Positions 8,501 through 23,500 of a DNA stretch of 64,000 nt are shown in pieces. The stretch lies in contig NZ_FTMY01000001.1 in NCBI RefSeq assembly GCF_900156165.1, positions 62,001 through 126,000 of the forward strand, given 5' to 3'. The stretch comes from Pseudacidovorax sp. RU35E (GTDB lineage: Bacteria > Pseudomonadota > Gammaproteobacteria > Burkholderiales > Burkholderiaceae_C). Numbering within the stretch: the first letter of the stretch is position 1; every line of letters begins with the position of its first letter. The translations under genes were made by a program, and so were the position numbers. Below the pieces are notes generated by a model. It was not told the origin of the DNA. It searched no databases and was given only the letters and a program-made list of their open reading frames with translations.

Positions 8501-11500
8501 AGCGACTCCTACTACGCCGGCGACCAGGAGGCCGTGGCGCTGGTGCTGCCCGGCACCTACCGCCTGCGTGTCTCGGGCAACGGCGCCACCGGCGATTTCG
8601 CCTTCCGGCTGCTGGACGTGGCCCAGGCGCAGGACCTGACGCTGGGCCAGAGCGTTACCGCCACGCTGCAGCCCGCCAACGCGACGGCGCTCTATGCCTT
8701 CGACGCCGCCGAGGGCGACCGGCTGTTCTACGACGCCCAGCGCGTGACGGTGGGGGCCTACTGGCGGCTGTTCGATCCGCTGGGCCACCTGGTGCGCAGC
8801 TACCAGTACGGCTACTACGACGCGGGCGACATCGCGCTCACCGCCACCGGCCGCTACATCCTGGCCATCGAAGGCTATTACCAGGAGGGCGCCCCCTCCG
8901 GCGAAGTGCAGTTCGCCCTGCATGCCGCGCGCGACCAGACCGCGCCCCTGACCTTGGGCGAGCGCGTGGACGGCAGCGTCGCCGCACCGGGCGAGCGTCG
9001 CATCTACGAATTCAGTCTGGACCGCGAACGCCAGCTCTACCTCGACGCCCTGGCCGGCTCGGGCCTGCGCTGGCGCCTGCTCGACGGCGTCGGCCAGACG
9101 CTGGCGGACCAGAGCTTCGACTACGGCGATGGCTACTACGGCCCGGGCGTGTTCGACTTGCAGGCCGGCGACTACCAGCTGGTCGTCGACGGCCGCGGCG
9201 ATGGTGGCACGGGCGACTTCGCCTTCCGCCTGCTGGACCTGGCCACGGCGCAGTCCGTCGTGCCCGGCACCGCCTTCAGCGGCCAGCGCGCCCCGGCCTC
9301 GGGCGCCGTGCTGCTGGCCTTCGACGCGCAGGCCGACCAGCGCTTCTACTTCGACGCCCAGCAGGGCGATGGCAACGGCAACTGGTGGCTGGTCGATCCC
9401 TACGGCCGCACCGTGTGGGGCCCGACCGACCTGGGCAGCGACGTGGACGTCACGACGCTGGCGCTGGCGGGCCGCTACACGCTGATCGTGGATGGCTATT
9501 CCAGCCAGACGGGCATGGCGGCCTTCCGCTTCAACGTGCTGCCGGCGGCCGACAACGCGGCCAGCCTGGGTCTGGGCGAGGCCGTGGCCGGCCGCATCGA
9601 CCAACTGGGCGAGCGCGACGTCTACACCGTCGAGGTCGCGGCCGAGACGCTGGTGTATTTCGACAGCCGCACCAACAACGGCAACCTGCGCTGGTCGCTC
9701 ACCGGGCCGCGTGGGCCAGTGGTGGGCAGCACTGCCTTCAGCAGCAGCGACTGGTACTACAGCCCTGGCGCGCTGCTGCTGCCCGCGGGCAGCTACACCC
9801 TCACGGTCGACGGCGTGGGCGCCACCACCGGCGACTACGGCCTGCGCCTGCTCGACCTGGCCCAGGCCGGCGAGCTGCAGTCGGGCGTGGCGGTGGACGG
9901 CAGCCGCTCGCCCGGCAATGCCGCCCAGGCCTGGCGCTTCGATGCCCAGGCGGGCGACCGCCTCTTCCTGGACCTGCTGGCCAACAGCGACGGCAACAGC
10001 ACCTGGCGGCTGATCGATGCCTACGGCCAGACCGTCTGGGGCCCGCAGGGCCTGGGCGACATGGGCCCGACGGTGCTCACGGCCAGCGGCCGCTACACCC
10101 TGCTGGTGGACAGCTGGCCCGGCAGCACGGCCGATGCCACCTACCGTTTCATTCCGTACCGCGTGCAGGACGCCACCCAGGCGCTGGCCGGGCTCGGCCA
10201 GACCATCAGCGGCAGCATCGCGTCGCCGGGCCAGAAGCAGCGCTACACCTTCACCCTGTCGCAGGACCAGCGCCTGTTCTTCGACAGCCTGACGCGCAAC
10301 GGCAGCATCCGCTGGAGCCTTGTTGGCCCGAAGGGCACGGTGGCCAGCGACCAGACCTTCGAAAGCAGCGACTGGGCCTACGGCCCCGGCGCGCTCGACC
10401 TGGTGGCGGGCGACTACACCCTCACCGTGGCGGGCGACGGCGCCACGCTGGGCGACTTCGCCTTCCGCCTGCTTGACCTGGCGCAGGCCACGCCCATCGA
10501 GGTCGGCACCGCCGTCAGCGGCAAGCGCACGCCCGGCAACGCCGCCGATGCCTGGCGGTTCGACGTGGCCACGCCCGGCCGCTACTTCTTCGACACCACG
10601 GCCAACAGCGAGGGCAGCACCCGCTGGCGCCTGATCGACCCTTACGGCCGCGCCGTCTGGGGCACCGACACCTTCGGCGACCGCGCCCTCACGCTCGACG
10701 CGCCGGGCCGCTACACCCTGCTGGTGGAAGGCTGGAGCGGCTACACCGCCGATGCCACCTATGCCTTCACCGTCCAGGCGGTCACCGACGGCAGCCAGGC
10801 CCTGACGCTGGGCCAGACCGTCGCCGGCCGGCTGACGCAGCCCGGCCAGACCCAGGCCTACACCTTCGACCTCGCCGCCGATGCCCGGCTGCTGATGGAC
10901 AGCCTCAGCTACAGCGGCAACCTGCGCTGGAGCCTGGACGGCCCCGGCGGCCTGCTGGTCGATTCGCGCGCCTTCAGCGACAGCGACTGGTACAGCAGCA
11001 TCGACGCGCTCAACCTCACGGCCGGCCGCTACACGCTGCGCGTCTTCGGCAACGGCGACACCACGGGCGACTTCGGCTTCCGCCTGCTCGACCTGGCGGG
11101 CGCGCAGGCGCTCGCGCTGGGCAGCACGGTGGAGACGGTGCGCACTGCGCCCAACCAGGCGACGCTGTTCGGCTTCGACGGCACGGCCGGGCAGTCGTAC
11201 TTCTTCGATGCACTCGCCAGCACGGGCGGCAGCGTGGCGTGGCGCCTCTACGGCCCGGACGGCCGGCGCGTGTGGGGCCCACAGAATTTCGACGACGTCG
11301 ACGTCACCAAGCTGACGGCCACCGGCCGCTACACGCTGGTGCTGGAAGAGCGGGCCGATGCCACCACCGCTACCACGCAGCGCTTCGCCGTGCTGCCGGT
11401 GCAGGACGGCAGCCAGGCCATGGCCGTGGGCGACACCGTCAACGGCAGCATCGGCGCGCCGGGCCAGCGGCAGGTCCACACCTTCAGCCTCGGTGCGGCC

Positions 11501-14500
11501 AGCCGCCTGGTGATGGATTCGCTCAGCAGCCGCAACAACCTGCGCTGGTCGCTGGAAGGGCCCACGTCTGTCTCCTCGCGCAGCTTCCTGGGCAGCGACG
11601 CGGGCAACATCGGCGGCAGCACGCTGCTGGCCCTGGCACCCGGCGACTACCGGCTGGTGGTCGATGGCGACGGCGACGCGGTGGGCGACTATGCCTTCCG
11701 CCTGCTCGACCTGGCCAGCGCCCCCGCGCTGGCACTGGACACCGACAGCACCGTCACGCTGGACCCGGCCAACGGCACGGCGCTGCGCGGCTTCGAGGCA
11801 CAGGCCGGCGACCAGATCACGCTCGACCGCCTGAGCCTGTCGCCCACCAATGCCGACCTGCGCTGGCGCCTGTACGGCCCCACCGGCGTGCTCGTGATGG
11901 GCCCCGAGGGCTTCAACGACCGCAACCTCACGCTGGCCACTGGCGGCCGCTACACGCTGCTGCTCGAAGGCCAGCCCGGCCAGAGCGGCAGCACCACGCT
12001 GGGCCTGGCCGTGCGCCGCACGGCGCAGACGCCGCCCGAGACGCTCACCGGCACGGCCTTCGGCCTGGGCGACACCGTCACGGGCAGCATCACCGCCGCG
12101 AACGGCACGACCGACCACCTGTTCACGCTGGCCGCGCCCACGCGGGTGCTGCTCGACGGCCTGAGCACCAACACCGCCTTCCGCTGGCGCCTGGACGGCC
12201 CGCGCGGCGAAGAGGTGCCGCTCACCGCCCTCTATGCCGATTCGTACGACGGCGGCCCGCGCGCGGCCATCGACCTGCCCGCGGGCACCTACCGGCTGCG
12301 CATCTCGGCCGTGAGCAGCGTCACCGGCGACTACGCCTTCCGCCTGCTCGACCTGGGCCAGGCCACGGCGCTGACGCCGGGCCAGTCCACCACCGTCACC
12401 CTCAACCCGGCCAACGGCACGCAGGCCCTGGCCTTCGACGCGACGGCCGGCCAGCGCTACTTCTTCGATGCCACCGACGGCGGCGGCGGCGACACCTACT
12501 GGCGCCTGCTCGACCCGCAGGGTCAGCCCGTGTGGGGCCCGGCCTGGCGCGGCAGCGACCAGTCGCTGGTGCTCACGCAGACCGGCCGCTACACGCTGCT
12601 GGTGGAAGGCCGCTATTACGTCGGCGGCACCGCCAGCTCGGTCTTCACCGTGCATGCGGTGACCGACACCACCGAGGCGATGACGGTGGGCAGCACGGTC
12701 AGCGCCAGCCTCACCCAGCCGGGCCAGAAGCGCAGCCACACCTTCACACTGGCCCAGGCCGGCGGCTACCTGTTCGACAGCCTCGTCAACCAGGGCAGCA
12801 TCCGCTGGACCCTCACCGGCCCGCAGGGCACGGTGGCCAGCAGCATCGCCTTCTCGGGCAGCGACTGGTACTCGGGCCCCGGCGTGCTGAAGCTCGCTGC
12901 CGGCGACTACACCCTCACGGTGCAGGGCGACGGCGACACCACCGGCGCCTATGCCTTCCGCCTGCGCGACCTGGCCGGCGCCCAGGCGCTGGACATCGGC
13001 ACGGCGGTGCAGGGCAGCCGCACCCCGGGCGCGGGGGCCGACCTCTACCGCTTCGATGCCGCCGCGGGCGACAGCTGGTACTTCGACGTGCTGGCCAACA
13101 ACGACGGCAACACCAACTGGCGCCTGCTCGACCCGCAGGGCCGCGTGGTGCGCGGGCCGGCGGGCTTCGGCGATTCCGGCCCCTTCACGCTGGCGCAGGC
13201 CGGCCGCTACACGCTGGTGGTCGAAAGCTGGCCGGGCACCACCGGCACCAGCACCTACGGCTTCCGGCTCAACAAGCTGAACCTGGGCCGGCAGGCGATC
13301 GCGCTGGGCAGCCGCTTCGAGGGCAGCATCGCCCAGGCCGGCGACCGGCAGGTCTTCACCTTCTCGCTGGCCGAGGCCAGGTCCGTGTACGTGGACCTGC
13401 TGGCCTATGCGGACAACCTGAGCTGGTCGCTCAAGGGCCCGCAGGGCCTGCTGGTCGACCAGCGCCGGCTCTACAGCACCGACTCGGCCGACGGCCTGAG
13501 CCTCTTCGTGCTACCGCCCGGCGAATACGAGTTCACGCTGCAGGGCGCAGGCGAGGGCACCGGCACGGCCGCCTTCCGCCTGCTCGACCTGGCCCAGGCC
13601 ACGCCGCTCACGCCCGGCACCGCCGTCGGCGGCACGCTGGACCCGGCGACGCAGACGCAGATGTATCGATTCACCGCGCAGGCGGGCGAGCGCTTCTTCT
13701 TCGACGCCATCAGCGCGACGGGCGGCGACAGCCGCTGGCGGCTGCTCGACCCCTACGGCCGGCAGGTGTGGATCGCGGGCCTCTCGGATGTGGCCGCGAT
13801 GGACCTGGCCTACACCGGCACCTACACGCTGCTGGTCGAAGGCCGCTACTACGTCAACGGCACCGCCAGCTACCAGGTCAACGTGCAGCCGGCCCCGCGC
13901 TCGCAGGACGTGCCCATCAGCGTGGGCGGCGAGCCCGCGGTGCCCGGCCCCGACCTGGTGGTGCGCAACATCACGGTGGTGCCCGAAGGCGGCACGCTGC
14001 AATCCGGCGGCCGCGTGACGGTCAGCTGGGAAGTGCTGAACGACGGCGACCAACCGGCCACCGGCCTCTGGCAGGACCGGCTGATCGTGCGCAACCTCGA
14101 CCGCAACCAGGCCGTGGGCAATGTGCTGGTCGACTACGCGGACCTGGGCGCCAACCCGGCCGCCCTGCAGCCGGGCCAGTCGCGCAGCCGCAGCGTCACG
14201 TTGACGCTGCCGGCCGGCAATGCCGGCGCGGGCAACCTGCGTTTCGAGGTGGCCACCGACGTGGCCAACAGGGTGGAAGAAGCCGGCGGCGCCGCCCGCG
14301 GCGAGGCCAACAACCAGCTCACGCAGACCGCCGTCTCGCAGCTGGTGGCCTACCCCGACCTGCAGGTGCGCGACCTGGCCGTGGAGCCGGCCGGTGCCTT
14401 CGCGGCCGGCGCCAGCGTCACCGTGCGCTGGAAGGTGGCCAACACCGGCGACGGTGCGGCCAATGCGGGCTGGACCGACCGCCTGCAGGTGCGCGACCTG

Positions 14501-17500
14501 GACACCGGCGCCGTGCTGCTGCTGCGCGACGTGCCCCACACCCTGGCCGCCGACGGACCGCTGGCCGCCGCGGCCGAGCGCGCGCGCAGCACCACCTTCA
14601 GCTGGCCTGCCGGCGCGGCCGGGCTGGGCCGCTTCGAATTCAGCGTGGTGGCCGACGTGTCCGACGCCGTGTTCGAGAACAACGCCGCCGGCAATGCCGC
14701 CAACAACAACGGCGCCACGCTGGCCCTCACGTCGTCGGTCGACCTGTCGGTGCAGGACCTCGCCGTGGTGCCCGCCGCCCCGGGCTCGGGCGACACCGTC
14801 ACCGTGCGCTGGACCGAGCGCAACGGCGGCGCCGCCGCCACCGCCGGCAGCTGGAACGACCGGCTGATCGTGCGCAACCTCGACACCGGCGAGACGCTGG
14901 TGAACACCGCCGTCGCCTACGACCCGACGCTGCCCGGCAATGCGCCGCTGGCCGCGGGCGGCGCGCTGGCGCGGCAGGCCAGCTTCACGCTGCCCTCGGG
15001 CGTGCGCGGCGCCGGCCGCATCCAGGTGCAGGTGATCGCCGACTCGGCGGCCAACGGCGCCGACACCTTCCGCGAATACAACGCAACCGGCGAGTACGCC
15101 GAGGGCAACAACGGCGCCACGCTCCAGTTCACGGCGCAGCTGCGCAACTACGCCGACCTGCGGGTCGAGTCGTGGACCGCGCCCGACAGCGGCCGTGGCG
15201 GCAACACCATCTCCGTCAGCTGGACGGTGGCCAACCGCGGCGGCGCCGACGCGGCCGGCGGCTGGGCCGACCAGATCGTGCTGAGCACCGACGCCATCCT
15301 CGGCAATGCCGACGACCGCGTGCTGGCCATCGTGAGCCGTGCCACTGGCCTGGCCGTGGGCCAGAGCTATGTGGAGACGCGCGACATCACGCTGCCGCTC
15401 TTGCAGGGCAATGTGTCGCTCTTCGTGCGCACCGACAGCGGCAACGTGCTGGCCGAGCCCGACACCCGCGCCGACAACACGGCCGTGCGCAGCCTGGCGC
15501 TGACATCGCCCGCGCCCGACCTGGTGGTGGAACTGGTCTCCGCCCCGGCCACGGCCAGCAGCGGCCAGCCGGTGGAAGTCTCCTGGCGCGTGCGCAATCA
15601 GGGCGAGACCACGGCCAACGGCACCTGGAAGGACGCCGTCTACCTTTCCTCCGACGACCGGCTCGATGCGGGCGACGTGCTGCTGGGCTCCTTCGTGCGC
15701 AGCGGCCCGCTCGCGGCGGGCCAGAACTACAGCGTGCGCCAGCAGGTGGGCCTGCCCTTCGAGCTGACCGGCAACTACCGGCTGCTGGTGGTCACCGATG
15801 CCGAGGACGCGCTGGTGGAGCAGGGCGGCGCCAACAACGCCACCGCGGCTTTGGCCGTGACCACGCTCACGCCCACGCCGTCGCCCGACCTCGCCGTCTC
15901 GGCCGTGCGCGTGGCCGACACCGCGCCCGTGGGCAGCACCGTCACCGTGGCCTGGACGTTGGCCAACACCGGCGAGGCCACGGCCAGCGGGCCGTGGATC
16001 GACCGCGTCTACCTGAGCACCGACGGCAGCCTCACCAACGCCCAGCTGCTGGGCGTGCTGCGCCACACCACCGCCTTGGCGGCCGGCGCGCAGATCGATC
16101 TCAGCCTCGACGTGGCGCTGCCGCTGCGCGCCGACGGCGCCCTGCGCATCGTGGTCGTCAGCGATGCCGACGGCCAGGTCTACGAGGGCCGGCGCGAGGC
16201 CAACAACAGCGCCGATGCGCCCATCACGCTCACCCACCGCGACCTGGTGGTGAGCGCGCTGGACGTGCCGGCCGCGGCCCGCTCGGGCGACGTGGTGCGC
16301 GTGACGCGCGAGGTGCGCAACGCCGGCAGCGCGCCGGTCTCCGGCGCCTGGATGGACCGCTACTACCTCTCGCGCGACGCCGTGCTGGGCGCGGGCGACG
16401 TGCTGCTGGGCGAATCGGCCCAGAGCCGCAGCCTGGCCCCGGGCGAGGCCTACACCGATGCGCTGGACCTGACGCTGCCGCTGGAGCTCTCGGGCGACTG
16501 GTTCGTCATCGCGGTGGCCGACGCCGGCAATGCTGTGGCTGAGTTCAACGCCGAGGACAACAACACGCGCGCCAGCGCCGTGGCGATCACGCTCGCGCCC
16601 TATGCCGATCTGGTGGTGAGCAACGTCAGCGCGCCCGCGCAGATCATCGGCGACCCCGGCCGCATCACCGTGGGGTGGACGGTCACCAACCAGGGCACCG
16701 GCGCGGGCCGCATCAGCCACTGGGTGGACAGCGTGGTGGCGGTGGACACCATCACCGGTGCCGAGACCGTGCTCGGCCGCTACGACCACGACGGCGCGCT
16801 GGCGGTGGGCAGGAGCTACCAGCGCAGCGAGACGATCTTCCTGCCCGCCGGCACCAGCGGCCGCTACCGCGTCGAGGTGCGGGCCGATTCGACCGCGCAG
16901 GTGTTCGAAAACGGAGCCGAGGCCAACAACACCGCCGCCGCGCCGGCGCCGATGGACGCCATGCCCCGGCCCTATGCGGACCTGCAGGTGACGGCGCTGG
17001 ATGCGCCGACGGACGCCCGCTCGGGCCAGCTGCTGCAGGCCACCTGGACTGTGACCAACAAGGGCATCGGCCGCACCGACACCGAAGGCTGGACCGACCT
17101 GCTGTTCCTCAGCACCGATGCCGAGGGCCGCAACCGCATCGCCACGGCAGGCGTCGACCACCTGGGCGTGCTGGCCGCCGACGGCGCCTACCAGCGCAGC
17201 GCCGGGGTGCGCGTGCCCGACGGCTATTCGGGCCCCGTCTACGTGGGCGTGCAGACCGGTGGTGCCTACGAGTTCATCTTCGGTGGCAACAACACGCGCG
17301 TGGCCGGCCCGGTGCAGGTGGCACTGGCGCCCGCGCCCGATCTGGTCGTCACCGCCGTGGGCGCGCCCACCGCCGCGGTGGAGGGCGACACCATCGCCAT
17401 CCGCTGGGTGGTGGCCAACCAGGGCGAAGCCCGGGCCGAGGGTGGCTGGCGCGACGTGGTGCTGCTGCGCAAGCTGGGCGATGCCAATGCCTCGCCCATC

Positions 17501-20500
17501 ATCCTGGGCAGCTTCGACTATCCCGACGGCCTGGACGCCGGCAAGCAGTACGAGCGCACCGAGCGCTTCCGCCTGCCCAGCCGCATCGAGGGCGCCTGGC
17601 AGGTGGTGGTGGGCACCGATGCCGCGGCGGCGGTGTACGAGGGCGTCTTCGGCGGCGCCCGCGAGACCAACAACACCACCGGCGCGCAGGACGCACTCAC
17701 GCTGTCGCTCAAGCCCCGGCCCGACCTGCAGGTGCAGACCATCGAGGCACCCGAGCGTGTCTCTGCCGGTGCCACGGCGGGCGTGAGCTTCGTGGTGGTC
17801 AACCGCGGCTCTGTGGCCACCGACACGCCGCGCTGGCGCGACAACGTCTACCTGTCGGTGGACGACAAGCCGGGCGCCGACGACATCCTGATCGGCTCGC
17901 TCGACAACGGCTCGGCGCTGGACCCGAACGCCAGCTACCGGACCACCACCGCCAGCATCGTCATTCCCGAGCGCTTCCGCGGCCAGGGCTACATCCTGGT
18001 GATCGCCGACGCCAGCGGCAGCGTGGACGAATACCCCAGCGCCAACGAGGCCAACAACTACGCCGTGCGCGCCATCTACGTCGAGCCCAAGCCGCAGGCC
18101 GACCTGCTGGTGGGCCGCGTGGTGGACGGGCAGATCCAGTCCTCCGTCGTGGCGCCGGCCCAGGCCGTCTACGGCGGCGAGATCGAGGTGCGCTTCACCG
18201 TCACCAACCGCGGCAGCGCCGTGACCAACAAGCCGCAGTGGAGCGACTCGGTCTGGCTCACCACCGACAAGACGCGCCCCAACCCGGGCGGCAACGGCGG
18301 CGTGCTGCTGGGCACCGTGGCCCACACCGGCGCGCTGGCCGTGGGCGAGAGCTACGACGTGGTGATGAAGGTGCGCATCCCGCAGCAGATCGCCTCGGGC
18401 ACCTACTACATCACGCCCTGGACCGATGCCTTCGATGCCGTCATCGAGGACACGCTGGCCATCAACATCAACAACGACGACCCGGAAGAGGCCGACAGCA
18501 ACAACTACAAGGCCCGCGCCATCGACATCATCGGCACGCCCGTGCCGCCGCTGCCCGACCTGCGCGTGACCGAGGTGACCACCAGCGCCACGGCCGCGCA
18601 GCCGGGCTCGGTCGATGCGCCCTTCACCGTCAGCTGGACGGTGCAGAACTTCGCCGAGGGCGCCGCCGCCGGCGACTGGTACGACACCGTCTTCGTGCAC
18701 GACACGCCCAACCTGGGCGACCCCAATGCCAAGGTCTGGACGCTGGGCACCTTCCAGCGCCCGGGCGAGCTGCTCTCGCTGGAGAAGTACACGCAGACGA
18801 AGCAGTTCGACCTGTCGCCTGCGGTCAAGGGCCGCTATGTGACGGTGATCAGCGACGTGGGCTATCCCTATCCGTCGCTCGCCGAATCGAACGAGACCAA
18901 CAACAGCCGCACCGTCGCCGCCGAGGTGGTGGCCCGGCCGGCCGACCTGAAGGTGGTGGCCGTCACGGCGCCGGCGCAGAACTTCTCGGGCGAGAAGACC
19001 ACGGTGAACTGGACGGTGCGCAACGACGGCGCCGCCGTCTGGAGCGGCACGCGCCTGTGGGCCGACACGGTGTGGATCTCGGCCTATCCGACCTTCAGCT
19101 TCGCCACGTCCACCCGCCTGGGCACCACGGTGCACAGCGCCGCGGGTGGGCTGGGTGCGGGCCAGAGCTACACCGCCAGCGCCGAGGTGCAACTGCCCGC
19201 CGGCATCGGGGGCGACTACTTCATCTACGTGGTGGTGGACGACCCCGACTACCGCGGCAGCCTGGTGCCCGACGCCGACGCCGGCAGCAACGAGGACAGC
19301 CGCAGCTTCTTCGGCAGCCATGCCTTCGAGGCCGCGGGCGGCACCAACAACCTGGGCCGTGGCGACATCCCGGTCACCTACCGCGAGCCGGACCTGCGCA
19401 TTTCGGCCCTGCAGCTGCCCAGCGGCGAGCTGCGCTCGGGCCAGACGGTGAACGTCAGCTTCACCGTGGCCAACCAGGGCACCCGCGACACGCGCCAGCA
19501 GTACTGGGTGGACCGCCTCTACCTGTCGCGCGATGCCTCGCTGGACCCGAACGACCTGCAGGTGGCCGAGTTCACGCGCTATGGCGCGCTGGCCGCCGGC
19601 CAGAGCTACGAGCGCGCCGCCAGCTTCGTGCTGCCGGGCGATGCGGACGGGCCCTTCTACCTGATCGCCTTCTCCGATGCGAGCGTGCGCGGCGTGGTGG
19701 GCGAGGGCACGGCCTCGCCGGTGCAGGTGGGCCAGGTGCGCCTGGGCCAGGACGCGGTGCCCGAGTTCCGCGACGAGGGCAACAACGCGATGGTGGTGCC
19801 CATCACCGTCAAGCTGAGCCCGGCGGCCGACCTGCAGGTGACGGCCGTGGGCAGTCCGCAGGAGCGGGTGCGCACCGGCCAGTCGCTGACGGTGAACTAC
19901 ACCGTGGGCAACCTCGGCGGCGCCGCCACGCCTTCGGGCGACGTGGAGTGGGAAGACCGCATCTACCTGTCGGCCGACGAGTTCTTCGACCCCAATGCCG
20001 ACCGCTACCTGGGCAGCGTGAGCCACCGCGGCGTGCTGCCTCCGGGCGGCAGCTACGACGTCAGCACCACGCTGCGCCTGCCGCGCGAGCTGCTGGGCAG
20101 CTACTACATCTTCGTGCAGACCGACGTGCCCCGCAGCAGCATCGAGCCGCGCGGCAAGGTGTTCGAGTCGACGAAGGAGAACAACAACCTGCGGGCCTCG
20201 GCGGCGCCGGTGCTGATCGAGCTGCCCCCGCCCTCCGATCTGGTGGTGGACGACATCGCCGTCGACGGCGGCCTGACCAGCGGCGAGAAGGCCTCGATCC
20301 GCTTCACCATCAAGAACGACTCGGGGGTGGATGCGCAGGGCAGCTGGAGCGATTCGGTCTACCTGTCGGCCGACGGCGTGTGGGACCTGGGCGACGTGCT
20401 GCTGGGCCGCGTGGCCCACACCGGCGGCTTGGCCGCCGGCGCCAGCTACCAGGCCCTGCTCGATGCGGTGGTGCCGCCGGCCAAGGCCGGGCAGTACCGC

Positions 20501-23500
20501 ATCATCGTGCGGCCCGACATCTACGACGAGGTGTACGAGGGCGTGGACGAGCGCAACAACGTGCGCGCCTCGGCCGACCCCATCACCGTCACCGTGCCCG
20601 AGCTGCGGCTGGGCGTGCCGCTGTCGACCACGCTGTCGCCCGGCGAGCAGAAGCTGTTCCGCATCGTCGTCGGTGCCAACGAGACGCTGCAGTTCGCGCT
20701 CGACTCGGCCGACGCGCTGTCGGCCAACGAGCTCTACGTGCGCTACGGCGACGTGGCCAGCGGCTTCGCCTTCGACGTCGGCGCGCAGGACGTGCTGTCG
20801 GCCAGCCCGCGGGCGCTGGTGCCCTCGACGACGGCCGGCGAGTACTACGTGCTGATCCAGGGCCGCTCGGGCAGCCAGACCCAGGTGCCGGTCACGCTCA
20901 CGGCCAAGGCGCTGCCTTTCCAGATCACCGACATCAGCCAGGACCAGGGCGGCGACAGCCGCTGGGTCACGGCCACCCTCACCGGTGCGCGCTTCCAGCC
21001 GGGGGCGCTGGTCAAGCTGGTGCGGCCGGGCATCTCCGAGGTGGAGCCGGCCCGCTACGAGGTGATCGACGCCACGAAGATCGTCGCCACCTTCGACCTC
21101 ACCGGCCAGCCGCACGGGCTGTACGACGTGGTCGTCACCAACCCCGACGGCAGCACCGCGGTGCTGCCCTACCGCTACCTGGTCGAGACGGCCATGGAGC
21201 CGGACGTGACCATCGGCCTGGGCGGCCCGCGTGTGCTGCCCGCGGGGCAGACGGGGCTGTACGGCATCTCGCTGCAGAGCCTGACCAACGTCGACACGCC
21301 CTACGTCTATTTCACCTTCGGCATCCCCGAGATGGGCGACAACGCCAAGGTGTACGACCTGCCCTTCGTCACCTTCAACTCCAACGTGCGCGGCTCGCCC
21401 GACGGCACACGCAGCGACGTGGGCTGGTCCAGCCTGGACAGCGAGGTCAACCAGGGCGGCTACATGCTGGCGCCCGGCTTCGCCATGGACGTGGCGGCCG
21501 GCGGCTACGTGGGCATGAGCTTCACCGTGGCCACCTACCCGGGCATGAAGGCGCTGGCCGACCGCGACTTCGAAGGCTTCAAGCGTGCGCTCTACGACGC
21601 GCGCCCCGACCTGGCCAAGGCCGATGCGCTGGCCGGCGGCGTGGCCTCGCTCACCGGCGACCTGAAGGAGATCTTCGACAACCCGCAGGCCGAGGTGCCG
21701 GACAAGTGCGCCATCCTGTTCATTCCCTTCCGCTTCAACGTGATGGCCTCGGCCACGCCGCTGACGCGCGAGGAATTCATGGCCATGCAGGCCGCCCAGG
21801 CCATCCGCCTGCGCACGGCACTGCTGGCGGCCAACGCCGATCCGCAGAACAAGAACAAGCCCAATGCGGCGCTGGTCAACCTGGCGGCCGACCGCGACAC
21901 CTGGGTCAATGCCTACATGGCCGCGCTGGAGGAGGGCGGCATGCTGCGCCCCGCCGACGAGGCACCGCCCATCCGCCGCGACCCCAAGGTGCAGAGCATG
22001 ATGTCGGTGCTGGCCAGCGGCGTGCTGGTGGGCCCGGCGGGCAGCACCATCGCCAGCCCGTCGAGCCTGACGGCCTTCTTCGCCCAGGTGCACCAGTGGT
22101 ACGGCGACACGCCGGGCGCCAAGGCGCCGCTTGCGGGCGTGGACCTGCGCTCGTCCGACGAGTGCGGCGAGTACGCCATTCCCATCCCCGAAGTGCCCAA
22201 GGCCAAGGACTTCGACCTGGGCATGTCGCACCCGACCTACTTCCAGGCCTTCAACGTCTTCTCGCCCTGGCTGGGTTTCGATGCCAACGTGGCACTGCCG
22301 GACTTCGCCTCGGTCATCGCCGACAGCAGCATCACGCCGCTGACGCTGCAGCAGTACTTCGAGCAGGCGGCGCAGCAGCAGGGCGCGGCCGCCATCAGCG
22401 GCCCGCAGGGGCAGGGCGCCGACAGCGTGGTGCCGGCCGGCACCGCGCTGCCCTACACCGTCACCTTCCGCAACGAGGCGCAGACCACGGCCAACGAGGT
22501 GCGCATCGTCACCCAGCTCGACCCGGCACTGTCGCCGCGCAGCTTCCGCCTGGGTGACCTCAAGATCGGCGACATCACGGTCAGCATTCCCGGCGAGCGG
22601 GCCAACTACCAGGCCGACATCGACCTGCGGGCCTCGCGCGGCTTCGTGCTGCGCGTGAGCGCCGGCATCGACACCACCACCGGCATCGCCACCTGGCTGC
22701 TGCAGGCCATCGACCCCGAGACGGGCGAGGTGCTGCGCGATGCCACCCGCGGCCTGCTGCCGCCCGACACCGCCCAGGGCGGCGGCGCCGGCTTCGTCAC
22801 CTGGACCGTGAAGACCGCCTTCGGCGCCGCCACGGGCGAGTCGATCGACGCCTCGGCCCGGGTGCTGATGGACAACCAGGCGCCGGTGGAGACCAACACC
22901 GTGCGCCACCGTCTGGACGGCGCCGCGCCCGTCACCACGCTCACCGCCACCCAGCTGGTGGCCGGCAGTGGCGACTACGACGTGCGCTGGAGCGCGGTGG
23001 ACGAGCCCGGCGGCTCGGGCGTCAAGCACGTCACGGTGTACGTGCGCGACACCACGACCGGCAGCGAGACCGGCTGGAAGATCTGGAAGCGCCAGACCGC
23101 CGACACGCAGGGCGTGTACGAAGGCGAGGCCGGCCACACCTATGCCTTCCTGGCCCTGGCCACCGACAACGCCGGCAACCGCGAGCAACCGCCCGCGGCC
23201 GGCGTGCCCGACGACGGCAGCAGCACCAACCTGGGCAACCTGCCCAGCGTGGGCGGCACCACCGTGGACGTGGGCGAGCCGCCCGCGCCGACGGCCACCC
23301 CGTCGACCAATGCGCTGTTCACCCAGGCCGAGCGCGGCGTGCCGGCGCTGCAGCCCGCCTCGCCCTCGCTCTTCACCCAGGTGCTGGCGCCCTTCACCGG
23401 CGCGGCCTTCGGCACCGGCGTGCTGCAGAGCCTGGCCGGCATCGGCCCGCTGGCGCTGCTGGAGCGGGCCGACGGCCAGTTCATCGTGAGCGGCGGCGGC

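Noticed and set aside
7096-20600. CRISPR-like array suggested by regular repeats
   Set aside because: The repeats are 350-640 bp, protein-coding, in frame and degenerate; there are no short identical repeats with unique spacers.
11239-22557. Long plus-strand frames at 11239-16542 and 16675-22557
   Set aside because: Both lie in a second frame of the giant gene and read as Arg/Gly/Pro-rich repeats that only mirror its periodicity.
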